Assembly (NCBI RefSeq): GCF_002234575.2
Contig: NZ_CP022464.2
Coordinates: 4,712,001-4,776,000, forward strand
Length of the DNA: 64,000 bases
Reading direction: 5' to 3'
DNA from: Enterocloster bolteae
Lineage (GTDB): Bacteria; Bacillota; Clostridia; Lachnospirales; Lachnospiraceae
Each line of letters begins with the position of its first letter. Positions within the stretch are counted from its first letter, which is position 1. Shown here one piece after another: positions 50,058 through 58,467 of the stretch. The notes beneath the pieces are model-generated. The model was not told the DNA's origin. It saw only the letters and a list, made by a program, of their open reading frames with translations, and did no database searches. The position numbers and the translations under genes were made by a program.

Positions 50058-51570
50058 GGCTCCTCCTCTCTGCCCTCCCGGTCAAGGCGCCGGACGGCTC
50101 CTTGGCCTTCCCGGCAGCCAAAAGAGACAGCTTCCACTCCCGTGTTTTCTCGTAAGCATAGGCGGCCCGGATGATATTTTTTTCCTTAAAACAGTCGCCT
50201 ATGAGCTGCAGTCCAATGGGAAGTCCCTTTGAATCCAGGCCGCAGGGAAGGCTGATTCCGGGAAGACCGGCCAGGTTCACGGAAATGGTATAGATATCCC
50301 CCAGATACATCTTAAGAGGATCCCCCAGGGACTGGCCTAACCGCGGGGCTGTTGACGGCGCTGCCGGCGCCAGTATGACGTCATAGGACGCAAATGCACG
50401 GTCAAATTCCTTTTTAATCAGTGCCTTTGTGCGGAGAGCCTTCAGATAATATGCGTCATAGTAGCCGGAACTCAGCACAAAGGATCCCAGCATGATGCGT
50501 CGCTTCACCTCCGGTCCGAATCCAAGGGACCGGCTCTTTTTGTACATGCTGTGAAGCCCCTCGTATTCCGGCGCCCGGTAGCCGTACTTTACACCGTCAA
50601 ACCGGGACAGGTTGGAGCTGGCCTCCGCAGAAGCAATGACATAATAGGCAGGTATGGCATACTCTGCCAGCTTAAGGTCAAAGGTCTCCACAATGGCCCC
50701 CTTTTCCCCCAGCACCCTAGCTGCTTCCAGCACAGCGTCCTTCACCTCCTGGTCCAGCCCCTGCCCAAAGTAGGATTCCGGTATGCCGATGCGCATTCCT
50801 CTGACATCCTCTGACAGGGCTGAGGTGAAATCACAATCCCTCCGCTCCATGGATGTGCTGTCCTTGGGGTCATGGGAGGCCAGGACCTCCAAAACAGCGG
50901 CGCAGTCCGACACGTCCTTTGCCACAGGCCCTATCTGGTCCAGGGATGAACCATAGGCAATAAGCCCATATCTGGACACGGTCCCGTAGGTGGGCTTGAT
51001 GCCCGTGACGCCGCAGAAGGAGCTGGGCTGGCGTATGGAACCGCCTGTATCAGACCCCAGGGCATAAAAGCACTCCCCGGCAGCCACCGCCGCGCAGGAA
51101 CCGCCGGAGGATCCCCCCGGCACATGTTCCAGATTCCACGGATTCCTAGTAACACCAAAGGCGGAGGTCTCCGTGGTGCTTCCCATGGCAAATTCATCCA
51201 TGTTGGTCTTTCCCAGGATAACGGCTCCTGCCTGCTCCAGATTGGAAACTGCCTGGGCCGTGTAGGTGGGAATGAAATTTCCCAGTATCCTGGAACTGCA
51301 GGTGGTCCGCATTCCCTTTGTACACATGTTGTCCTTGATGGCCACCGGTACTCCGGCCAGGGGGCCTTTCAACCTTCCCGCCTCAATGTCTGCCTGGACC
51401 TTCCCGGCCTGTTCCATGGTCTTTTCTTCATTTACGGTTACAAAGGCGTGGACAGATGGCTCCATGGCCTTTATCCTAGCCAGAGATGCTTCTGCTGCCT
51501 GGACCGCAGTGATATCCCCTGACTGAATTCTTCTTCCCAGCTCCAGGGCTGTCATATCTGATATGCTCAT
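50050..51570 (-). CDS. gatA: Asp/Glu-tRNA amidotransferase subunit A
   Basis: 506 residues. Amidase-signature enzyme releasing ammonia from glutamine. The Ser-cisSer-Lys triad is visible as Lys in 'GVPVAIKDNMCTKG' (about 79), and serines in 'PGGSSGGSCAAVAAG' (about 152-166) and 'LGSDTGGSIRQPSSFCG' (about 172-188). AGGAGGAATGGGAAC precedes the ATG. The C-terminal 35 residues are basic and run past the usual end. Follows gatC by 13 bases. Confidence 0.97.
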   Translation of the reverse strand: MSISDMTALELGRRIQSGDITAVQAAEASLARIKAMEPSVHAFVTVNEEKTMEQAGKVQADIEAGRLKGPLAGVPVAIKDNMCTKGMRTTCSSRILGNFIPTYTAQAVSNLEQAGAVILGKTNMDEFAMGSTTETSAFGVTRNPWNLEHVPGGSSGGSCAAVAAGECFYALGSDTGGSIRQPSSFCGVTGIKPTYGTVSRYGLIAYGSSLDQIGPVAKDVSDCAAVLEVLASHDPKDSTSMERRDCDFTSALSEDVRGMRIGIPESYFGQGLDQEVKDAVLEAARVLGEKGAIVETFDLKLAEYAIPAYYVIASAEASSNLSRFDGVKYGYRAPEYEGLHSMYKKSRSLGFGPEVKRRIMLGSFVLSSGYYDAYYLKALRTKALIKKEFDRAFASYDVILAPAAPSTAPRLGQSLGDPLKMYLGDIYTISVNLAGLPGISLPCGLDSKGLPIGLQLIGDCFKEKNIIRAAYAYEKTREWKLSLLAAGKAKEPSGALTGRAERRSHE

Positions 51571-51583
51571 GTTCCCATTCCTC

Positions 51584-51877
51584 CTATCCTACGGTCTTAG
51601 GCACTTTGAATGCTCCGTCCTTTTGCTGGGGGGCGTTGGAGAGAATCTGGTCCCTCTGGTCCGTGCCTGTGACCACATCCTCCCGGAACACGTTATGCAC
51701 CGGAAATACGTGGGACATAGGCTCCACGCCCTGTGTGTCCAGTTCATTTAACTTATCTATATAATCCAGCATCCTTCCCATGTCCTTCTTCGCTTCCTCC
51801 TTTTCCTCCGGGGAAAGTTCCAGCTTTGCCAGGATGCCTACATACTCGATTGTCTCGTCACTTATGATATTTGCCAT
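51584..51877 (-). CDS. gatC: Asp/Glu-tRNA amidotransferase subunit C
   Basis: 97 residues. 'ISDETIEYVGILAKLELSPEEKEEAKKDMGRMLDYIDKL' is the usual GatC start (described in part), and 'VEPMSHVFPVHNVFREDVV' (about 51-69) its conserved segment. It wraps GatA and GatB to stabilise the complex. Between aspS (33-base gap) and gatA. Confidence 0.95.
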   Translation of the reverse strand: MANIISDETIEYVGILAKLELSPEEKEEAKKDMGRMLDYIDKLNELDTQGVEPMSHVFPVHNVFREDVVTGTDQRDQILSNAPQQKDGAFKVPKTVG

Positions 51878-51910
51878 GATTTCCTGCTCCTCTCAGTCAT
51901 TTTCCTGTCC

Positions 51911-53242
51911 CTATGGCTCCAGCCTGGTCACATCCCTTGGGAACAGTGACGCCTCCCTGACATTCTGTTCATCCAGAAGCCTCATGGTAAGGCGTTCCAG
52001 TCCAATGCCCAGGCCGCCGTGGGGCGGCATGCCGTATTTGAAAATCATAAGATAGGAAGCAATGTCCTCCGGATCCATGCCCCGCTTCTCCATCTTGGCT
52101 GTGATTTCCCTGTAATCGTGAATCCGCTGTCCGCCGGTGGTCACCTCCAGCCCCCGAAACAAAAGGTCAAAACTCAGAGTGAATCTGGGGTCTGCCGGGT
52201 CGTCCATGGCATAGAAGGGCCGTTTTTTGGAAGGGTAATGTGTGACGAACACAAAATCGCTTCCGTACTCTTCCTGGAAATACCGTCCTATGAGCAGCTC
52301 CTCCTCCGGCTCCAAATCGTAGGGGTTGCGTATCTTCCTGTCATATTTTCTTGAAACAAGTTCCTTTGCCTGGTCAAACCGGACCGCTGGAATCCGTCCC
52401 ACCTCCGGCAGGGTCACACCCAGCATATCCAGCTCCTTCTTATAATCCTGCTCCAGAAGTTTCATGACATACTGGAGCATTCCCGTCTCCATATCCATCA
52501 CGTCCCGGAAGCTGTCGATATACCCCATCTCGAAATCCAGGCTGGTGTATTCGTTGAGATGCCGGGTGGTATTATGTTTTTCAGCCCGGAACACAGGCGC
52601 TGCCTCAAACACCCTGTCATATACGCCCACCATGGTCTGTTTGTAAAACTGGGGACTCTGTCCCAGCTCTGCCTTCTTATTAAAATATTCCAGTTTAAAT
52701 ACGTTGGAGCCGCCTTCTGCTCCCCTGGCCACGATTTTAGGAGTGCGTATCTCCGTAAAATCCCTGCTTAAAAGATAATCCCTAAATCCCCTTACAATGC
52801 CTTCCTGAATCTTGAATTTGGCCCGCTCCCGCACGTTTCGCAGGGAGATGGGGCGCAGGGAAAGCTTTGTCTCCAGGGATGTGTTCAGCTTCCATTTGCT
52901 GACCGCAAGAGGCAGGGGCTCTGCAGGCCGGGACAGCACCCGGATTTCCTTTAACCGTATCTCAAAACCCTGGGGCGCCCGTTCCTCGGCCTTTACAACA
53001 CCCATTACCTCCACGGCGCTCTCTTCCTTCAACTCCCTGATGTCAAAATCCGTAATCCCGGCCTCATATACACACTGCACCAGCCCCCGGGACTTGCGCA
53101 GGATGACGAAGGCCACCTCGCCCATATGGCGTATGGTATGAACAGCCCCGTTCATCCGTATTTCCTTGCCCTCATATTCCCCTTCAAGCACTTCCCTGAT
53201 ATCCAGGACCCTCTTCTCCTTAACTCCGTTCACAAATTCCAT
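51911..53242 (-). CDS. aspS: Archaeal-type, probably non-discriminating aspartyl-tRNA synthetase
   Basis: 443 residues, GAGGAGAG 8 bases before the ATG. The OB-fold anticodon domain (about 15-105) is followed by the class II catalytic core: motif 2 near 'FRAEKHNTTRHLNEYTSLDFEM' (about 213-234) and motif 3 'GGLGIGLERLTMRLL' (about 411-425). The short length and absence of the bacterial GAD insertion mark the archaeal type (AspRS2). In bacteria such enzymes usually also charge tRNA-Asn with Asp, and GatCAB then converts it to Asn; operon position with gatCAB supports this. No asnS is visible. Confidence 0.9.
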   Translation of the reverse strand: MEFVNGVKEKRVLDIREVLEGEYEGKEIRMNGAVHTIRHMGEVAFVILRKSRGLVQCVYEAGITDFDIRELKEESAVEVMGVVKAEERAPQGFEIRLKEIRVLSRPAEPLPLAVSKWKLNTSLETKLSLRPISLRNVRERAKFKIQEGIVRGFRDYLLSRDFTEIRTPKIVARGAEGGSNVFKLEYFNKKAELGQSPQFYKQTMVGVYDRVFEAAPVFRAEKHNTTRHLNEYTSLDFEMGYIDSFRDVMDMETGMLQYVMKLLEQDYKKELDMLGVTLPEVGRIPAVRFDQAKELVSRKYDRKIRNPYDLEPEEELLIGRYFQEEYGSDFVFVTHYPSKKRPFYAMDDPADPRFTLSFDLLFRGLEVTTGGQRIHDYREITAKMEKRGMDPEDIASYLMIFKYGMPPHGGLGIGLERLTMRLLDEQNVREASLFPRDVTRLEP

Positions 53243-53258
53243 GGCACTCTCTCCTCGC

Positions 53259-53298
53259 TATGAGCACTTGACATCTGTCTTTTAGATGTCTAGTGCAA
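53259..53298 (-). repeat. Dispersed hairpin element, copy C (upstream of aspS)
   Basis: On the minus strand GCACTAGACATCT and AGATGTCAAGTGC form a hairpin that ends in GTGCTCATAG, next to the aspS Shine-Dalgarno. It shares only the 3' arm with copies A and B. Confidence 0.6.
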
Positions 53299-53356
53299 AC
53301 TGGATTTCGGTTCCGGTTGATTTTCTTTTCCATGGACATAAGCCGGCTGTCTGGTC

Positions 53357-53665
53357 CACAAATAAAAAAACGCCCCGGAACACAGTAACTGCATTCCGGG
53401 ACGGGATTCAATTCAGACATTTCCCGCGGTACCACCCGCATTGAGACCTGGTCCCGCAGCAGACTGCCCTGCGCTTCCAGCTCCCCTCTCTATGTACGTA
53501 ACGTGTACAACGGATATACCTACTATCAGCCGTGTCCTGGCCGCTTCGATATACCAGCTCCAGAGTGTTCCCTTAGCCCAGTCCTGCCCGGCGGCGCTCT
53601 CAGTCGGTGACGCCCCCTTCCTGTCACATTTCTCAGGCCAGAGTCTCTTTCATTGCTGTTGATTA
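53357..53665 (-). ncRNA. T-box riboswitch controlling aspS-gatCAB
   Basis: The T-box signature GGGTGGTACCGCGG is at about 53,437-53,424 on the minus strand, followed by the terminator CCCGGAATGC/GTTCCGGGGCG with a run of T (about 53,404-53,357). Stem I begins near 53,660 (AGAG...CTCT pairing around the specifier loop). The specifier region reads GGGAACACTCT; the GAAC at 53,570-53,567 includes both GAA (Glu) and AAC (Asn). Binding of uncharged tRNA to the antiterminator would raise transcription. Confidence 0.9.
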
Positions 53666-53670
53666 TTTAT

Positions 53671-53899
53671 TTACTAAAATAGTACATCACTGAATCAAAG
53701 TCAAGGGCAAATATTTTTCCGGGATGAATTTTAGATAATTTCACAATAAACATGTCCATGTCTGAATATTTATTGTAACAATTGAAACTGTCTGCCGTCA
53801 TCCCATAAAGCGGATGGAAAGCAGGTCCCGGCATGTCATATTTTTACTCCGCTCTGCATAGACTGCAATATGGAAACTACTATACATATAAAGGAGCTC
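53671..53899. other. Regulatory gap upstream of the ferritin-like gene
   Basis: No gene. It contains an 11-bp palindrome ATTGT-A-ACAAT (about 53,773-53,783), probably near the promoter of the ferritin-like gene, and the upstream region of the T-box transcript on the other strand. Confidence 0.4.
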
Positions 53900-54418
53900 A
53901 TGATGTTATCCATCCATGATTTTCATTATTCCTCCGATGCACCCTATCCACCCATCAAAGCAGAGTCCGGGAATCCGGCCTATGCAAGGGTGATGTTGGA
54001 CAACATAGGCGGGAGCAATTCAGAAATGTCCGCCATATCCCTCTATGTCTTCAACCAACTGATTACCGGATACAATCCCGATGTCAGCGCTGTATTCCAC
54101 AAGGTCAGCATTGTGGAAATGCACCATCTGGAAATATTTGGCAAGCTGGCCCAGCAGCTGGGAGAGGAGCCGCGGCTGTGGACTCAGCACGGATGTAAGA
54201 AGATATACTGGTCCCCCAGCTACAACCAGTATCCCGGAGAGCTGCGGACCCTGATGCGCAATGTTATCGACGGAGAAAAGGCAGCCATCAGCAAGTACCA
54301 GCACCAGATTTCCTACATACGGGATGAAAATATCACCGAAAACTTAAGGCGCATTATCCTGGATGAACGGCTGCATGTGGAAATTTTTGAAAAGGTTTAC
54401 GGAGCGTATTGTTCCTGA
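53900..54418 (+). CDS. Ferritin-like di-iron (rubrerythrin/Mn-catalase-like) protein
   Basis: 172 residues from the ATG at 53,900 (the adjacent ATG at 53,903 has better spacing to AAGGAG and may be used). Four-helix ferritin-like fold with the metal ligands Glu in 'GSNSEMSAISLYVFNQ' (about 40), 'VEMHHLEIF' (ExxH, about 73-80), 'DGEKAAISKYQHQ' (about 125) and 'LDERLHVEIF' (ExxH, about 152-160). The presence of two ExxH motifs supports a di-metal site. No rubredoxin domain in the same chain, but a rubredoxin-bearing protein is encoded convergently next to it. Role in peroxide or oxygen defence is likely. Confidence 0.8.
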   Translation: MMLSIHDFHYSSDAPYPPIKAESGNPAYARVMLDNIGGSNSEMSAISLYVFNQLITGYNPDVSAVFHKVSIVEMHHLEIFGKLAQQLGEEPRLWTQHGCKKIYWSPSYNQYPGELRTLMRNVIDGEKAAISKYQHQISYIRDENITENLRRIILDERLHVEIFEKVYGAYCS

Positions 54419-54424
54419 CCGCCC

Positions 54425-55879
54425 TTAAGCATGGCGTATATTGGTAAACTCCGATATCTCCCTGCTGACCGTGCATAAATCATCCGCATCCATGTCGTGA
54501 ATGTTGTCATGCCCTGTAATCCTGGCAAATGTCTTTATCTCCTCCAGGGATACCCTGAGGAAATTAGCCACTCTCTGCGCGGCCGCGTCCTCCTTGAAGC
54601 GGCTGCGCAGTTTCTCGTCCTGGGTTGCCACTCCCACAGGACACATTCCGGTGCCGCATATGCGGTACTGCTGGCAGGCGGCTGCCATCAAAGCTGCAGA
54701 AGCAATAGCCACCGCGTCCGCTCCCATAGCCAGCGCCTTTGCAAAATCAGAGGATACCCGCAGGCCGCCCGTTATCACCAGCTGGGCCCCGCAGCCTGCC
54801 TGGTCCAGGTATTTCCTGGCCCTGTAAAGGGCGTAAATCGTGGGTACGCTGGTGGAATCCCTGATAATCTTGGGGCTGGCTCCGGTTGCCCCTCCCCTGC
54901 CGTCTATGGTAATAAAGTCAGGTCCGGCATAGACGCAGAATTCCAAGTCCTTCTCAATTCTTCCCGCTGCAATCTTTATGCCGATGGGCCGTCCGCCGGA
55001 TACGAGGCGCAGCCTGTCCACCAGGGCCTTCAAATCCTCTTTGGTGTCAATGCCCGGAAAGCGCGACGGACTGATGACATCCTGTCCCAAGGGTTTATTC
55101 CTTATGGCCGCGATCTCCGGCGTGACCTTGCCTCCGGGCAGATGGCCTCCCATGCCTGGCTTTGTGCCCTGCCCGATTTTTATTTCAATGGCGTCTGCTT
55201 CCCTCAGGTTCTCGTCTGTCACACTGTACTGGTTTGGAACATATTCAAATATATACTTGTAGGCCGCCGCCTTCTCCTCCGGCAGTATGCCGCCCTCGCC
55301 GGAGCACATGGCTGTGCGGGCCATGGCGCTTCCCCTGGACAGCGCTGTCTTTGTTTCCCTGGAAAGTGCTCCAAAGGACATGTGGGAAATATAAACCGGA
55401 TGGTCCAGCACCATGGGCTTGGCCGCATGTTTTCCTATAATGGTTTCTGTTTTTACCGGAGCATGTTCATCAAGCGGCATGGGGTTCAGCTGGGCCCCCA
55501 GAAACAGGATGTCATCCCAGCCCGGCATGGGCATCTGGGTTCCCATGGCTGCAATGATGGACTGTCCCTTTACAGCCATCTCATGAATTTCGTCCATATA
55601 GCGGGCATCGGTCTGTGTCCTGGCATACTCAGGATCATAGGCAGCAGCCTCCCCTGTACTGCCGCCGCAGTCCTGGCATGTTTCCCGGGTTCCGTCTTTT
55701 TTAACGGGCTTCTCCTTTTCTCTGTCCGGAGCCTTGGCGCCGGCCCCTCCATCCTCTGCCTTCACCAGCTTATCGGCTGTGACCATGCACACGGGACAGA
55801 CTTTTAAATCAGATACAGGAACTCCCTCCTTCTCCTCATCATAAATTGAACCACAGAATCTGCAACGGTATACTGCCAT
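54425..55879 (-). CDS. Rubredoxin/glutamate-synthase-like FMN protein
   Basis: 484 residues. N-terminal rubredoxin-like zinc/iron knuckles C6-R-F-C9 and C28-P-V-C31, a short linker with 'CQDCGG' (about 63-68), and a glutamate-synthase FMN/FeS domain (about 95-470) with 'HMSFGALS', 'GQGTKPGMGGHLPG' and 'ICGTGMCPVGVATQD' (cluster cysteines near 400-410). Related proteins are large-subunit-like glutamate synthases or electron-transfer enzymes without the glutaminase domain. The reaction here is unknown. GGGGGAAAC precedes the ATG. It faces the ferritin-like gene end to end. Confidence 0.85.
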   Translation of the reverse strand: MAVYRCRFCGSIYDEEKEGVPVSDLKVCPVCMVTADKLVKAEDGGAGAKAPDREKEKPVKKDGTRETCQDCGGSTGEAAAYDPEYARTQTDARYMDEIHEMAVKGQSIIAAMGTQMPMPGWDDILFLGAQLNPMPLDEHAPVKTETIIGKHAAKPMVLDHPVYISHMSFGALSRETKTALSRGSAMARTAMCSGEGGILPEEKAAAYKYIFEYVPNQYSVTDENLREADAIEIKIGQGTKPGMGGHLPGGKVTPEIAAIRNKPLGQDVISPSRFPGIDTKEDLKALVDRLRLVSGGRPIGIKIAAGRIEKDLEFCVYAGPDFITIDGRGGATGASPKIIRDSTSVPTIYALYRARKYLDQAGCGAQLVITGGLRVSSDFAKALAMGADAVAIASAALMAAACQQYRICGTGMCPVGVATQDEKLRSRFKEDAAAQRVANFLRVSLEEIKTFARITGHDNIHDMDADDLCTVSREISEFTNIRHA

Positions 55880-55911
55880 TATGTTTCCCCCTTCTCTAAA
55901 TTATTGTCAAT

Positions 55912-55930
55912 AATAGTAATTATTACTATT
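55912..55930. promoter_or_regulatory. Fur/PerR-like operator upstream of the rubredoxin-glutamate synthase gene
   Basis: AATAGTAATTATTACTATT is a perfect 19-bp palindrome whose centre TAAT-N-ATTA equals the core of the Per/Fur box (10 of 14 positions overall). A second imperfect dyad CATTGACTTA/TAAGTAATG lies at about 55,984-56,007 next to the MATE gene. Confidence 0.55.
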
Positions 55931-56052
55931 TTAAATATAGCACAAACAACCCGCAATGTCCAGCGTTTTATGCCCCTATATGTCATTGACTTACCATAAT
56001 AAGTAATGTTACAATATCTTTTATGCACAAACGAGAAAGGAAGTCGCACTAC

Positions 56053-57414
56053 ATGTCACAAGAAAACAAAATGGGCGTTATGCCCATTAATAAGCTGCTT
56101 ATATCCATGTCCCTGCCCATGATTATCTCCATGCTGGTGCAGGCCCTGTACAACATCGTGGACAGCGTGTTTGTATCCATGATAAACCAGGCTGCCCTGA
56201 CTGCGGTGTCCATGGCATTTCCCATCCAGAACCTGCTGATTGCAGTATCCGCCGGAACCTGTGTGGGCGTCAACGCCCTGCTGTCCCGTTCCCTGGGAGA
56301 AAAAAATTCAAAGGCGGCCAATCTGGCTGCTGCCAACGGCCTGTTTTTGGCCTTCTTAAGCTTCCTGGCCTTTGCAGTATTCGGCCTGTTCGGATCCAGG
56401 CTGTTCTTTGAAAGCCAGACAAACAACCCGGTCATCATTGAATACGGCGTACAATATCTCCAGATTGTCTGCATTTTCTGCTTCGGGCTTTTTGGGGAAA
56501 TGATGTTCGAGCGGATTCTCCAGTCCACGGGCCAGACCTTTTACTGTATGATTACACAGGGCACCGGGGCCATCATCAATATTATACTGGACCCCATTCT
56601 TATCTTCGGCCTGTTTGGAGTGCCGAAAATGGGAATCCAGGGAGCTGCCGCAGCCACTGTATTCGGCCAGATTGTGGCCATGTTCCTGGCCCTCATCCTG
56701 AACCACTCCAAAAACAAGGAGGTGCGGATTAATTTCCGTTCGTTCACCCCTAACTGGAGAACTATTTCCATTATCTACCAGGTAGGCGTTCCCTCGATTA
56801 TCATGCAGTCCATCAGCTCTGTCATGACCTTTGGGATGAATAAAATCCTGATTGGTTTTTCCGAGACAGCCGTAGCCGTATTCGGAGTATATTTCAAGCT
56901 TCAAAGCTTTATCTTCATGCCTATATTCGGACTGAACAACGGCATGATACCCATTGTGGCCTACAACTACGGGGCCCGCAGTAAAAAGCGCATCATGGAA
57001 ACGGTCTGGCTGAGCATCGGCATTGCAGTGGGCATCATGCTCATCGGACTGATGGTGTTCCACCTTATGACGCCCCAGCTGCTCATGCTCTTCCAGGCAG
57101 ACGAGGAGATGCTGGCCATCGGCGTTCCCGCCCTGCGGATTATCAGCCTCAGCTTCCTGTTCGCAGGATACTGCATCATCGTGGGATCCGTGTTCCAGGC
57201 CCTGGGCAACGGCGTATACAGCCTGATTATATCCGTGGCCAGACAGCTTGTATGTATCCTCCCCCTGGCCTGGTTTTTTGCCCGGACCTTTGGACTGCAT
57301 GCAGTGTGGCTCTCCCTGCCTCTGGCTGAAATCACCTCTGTGGTGCTCAGCTCCATCCTGTTCCGCAAGATTTATCTGGATAAGATAAAGCCCCTGGGAC
57401 AGGCGGCTGCCTGA
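56053..57414 (+). CDS. MATE-family multidrug/metabolite exporter
   Basis: 453 residues; the ATG at 56,053 (Met-Ser-Gln-Glu-Asn) has AAAGGAAG 9 bases upstream, whereas 56,023 has none. Twelve predicted helices. Both halves carry the usual MATE patterns: 'LPMIISMLVQALYNIVDSVFV' (helix 1, about 22-42) and 'VGVPSIIMQSISSVMTFGMN' (helix 7, about 247-266). Sodium- or proton-driven export is expected; substrate unknown. An operator-like dyad immediately upstream suggests local repression, but no regulator gene is adjacent. Confidence 0.93.
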   Translation: MSQENKMGVMPINKLLISMSLPMIISMLVQALYNIVDSVFVSMINQAALTAVSMAFPIQNLLIAVSAGTCVGVNALLSRSLGEKNSKAANLAAANGLFLAFLSFLAFAVFGLFGSRLFFESQTNNPVIIEYGVQYLQIVCIFCFGLFGEMMFERILQSTGQTFYCMITQGTGAIINIILDPILIFGLFGVPKMGIQGAAAATVFGQIVAMFLALILNHSKNKEVRINFRSFTPNWRTISIIYQVGVPSIIMQSISSVMTFGMNKILIGFSETAVAVFGVYFKLQSFIFMPIFGLNNGMIPIVAYNYGARSKKRIMETVWLSIGIAVGIMLIGLMVFHLMTPQLLMLFQADEEMLAIGVPALRIISLSFLFAGYCIIVGSVFQALGNGVYSLIISVARQLVCILPLAWFFARTFGLHAVWLSLPLAEITSVVLSSILFRKIYLDKIKPLGQAAA

Positions 57415-57456
57415 CGGATGCCGGCTGCTGATTTATGTTTGGCTCACCCATATACG

Positions 57457-57503
57457 AAACGGGCTGTCCGGGAACAGATTATATTCCCGAACAGCCCGTT
57501 TGC
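57457..57503. terminator. Terminator between MATE and SIMPL genes
   Basis: AACGGGCTGTCCGGGAA pairs with TTCCCGAACAGCCCGTT; convergent genes on both sides. Confidence 0.88.
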
Positions 57504-57520
57504 CGTCCTGATCTTACTGC

Positions 57521-58309
57521 CTACTCTGCCGCATAATTCAATCTCACCGTAATATTGGCAGTCTTATACCGGGAGCTGGTGTCCAGGTACCCGTCGTAGC
57601 TGTAGGATTCCGACCCGGAATTCTTTGCCGTAATCTGGAACACGCCCAGAGTGGCGCTTAACAGCTTTCCCGCCTTTGCCCCTGAACCGGCAGACATAAT
57701 GTCAATGCGCTCCTTTGCATTGGCAGTGGCCTTCTCAATCAGGTCCAGCTTCACCTCGTCCAGCTTGGTATAATAATACTCCGGCAGCTCAGACTCGAAC
57801 TCCACCCCTGATTCGATCAGCTTAGTGATATCCCTGGAGATATTCTCCACCTTGTCAATATCATAGGATGAAACCGTCAGACTCTGGGTCAGGTCATATC
57901 CGTCCGGCTCATCTCCCAGGTACTTGCCCTCCTCATCGTATCTGGATGTATAGGTCTGGGAAATATTCACGGAACTGAATATCATCTCGTCATCCGCCAC
58001 CTGGTTTTCCTCCAGATACTGTCTCACCAGTTCCGCATCCTTCTTTATGATGGCGTAGGCATCCCTGGGCGTATCGCCGTGGACAGAAAAGCTGCCTCTC
58101 CACACAATCAAATCCGACTCAAAATCACAGCTGGCAGAACCGGTTGCCGTGATTCCGCTTCCCCCGCCGCTCTTCTTATAATCCACCAGTCCGCCTGTAA
58201 AGATGCTGACGCAGATAATGGCGCTGAGTGCCGCGATGACTGCGATAATCACAGACCTGCCCTGAGCCATGAAGCCTGTCTTTTCTTTTTTCTCCTTGTT
58301 CTCTTCCAA
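57521..58309 (-). CDS. SIMPL (DUF541)-domain exported protein
   Basis: 262 residues with a TTG start after AAAGGAGG (11-base spacing). A basic, then hydrophobic segment (about 18-42) anchors or exports the protein; the rest is the SIMPL domain, with 'ITATGSASCDFESDLIVWRGSF' (about 53-74) and 'AKAGKLLSATLG' (about 213-224) as family patterns. Biochemical role unknown; family members are periplasmic or extracytoplasmic. Single gene. Confidence 0.87.
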   Translation of the reverse strand: MEENKEKKEKTGFMAQGRSVIIAVIAALSAIICVSIFTGGLVDYKKSGGGSGITATGSASCDFESDLIVWRGSFSVHGDTPRDAYAIIKKDAELVRQYLEENQVADDEMIFSSVNISQTYTSRYDEEGKYLGDEPDGYDLTQSLTVSSYDIDKVENISRDITKLIESGVEFESELPEYYYTKLDEVKLDLIEKATANAKERIDIMSAGSGAKAGKLLSATLGVFQITAKNSGSESYSYDGYLDTSSRYKTANITVRLNYAAE

Positions 58310-58467
58310 TCTCTCACAAACCTCCTTTTATATACATGTTCCTGCAAACCTGCACGCCCGGCGCAGGATGTGGTGGTTTTAGTATAGCATGTAAAAGGAG
58401 GAAGAGACCTGACGGCTTTCTTAATATTTACGGTCAAAATAGCAGGAAGCAGAAAACAGGCGCTGTA

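Noticed and set aside
54497..55807. 436-codon plus-strand frame opposite the rubredoxin-glutamate synthase gene
   Set aside because: Its amino acid content (Cys/His/Arg-rich) is typical of an antisense frame; the minus-strand product has clear domains.
56356..57300. 314-codon minus-strand frame opposite the MATE gene
   Set aside because: His/Gln/Asp-rich antisense translation; the plus strand has the MATE protein with normal helices.
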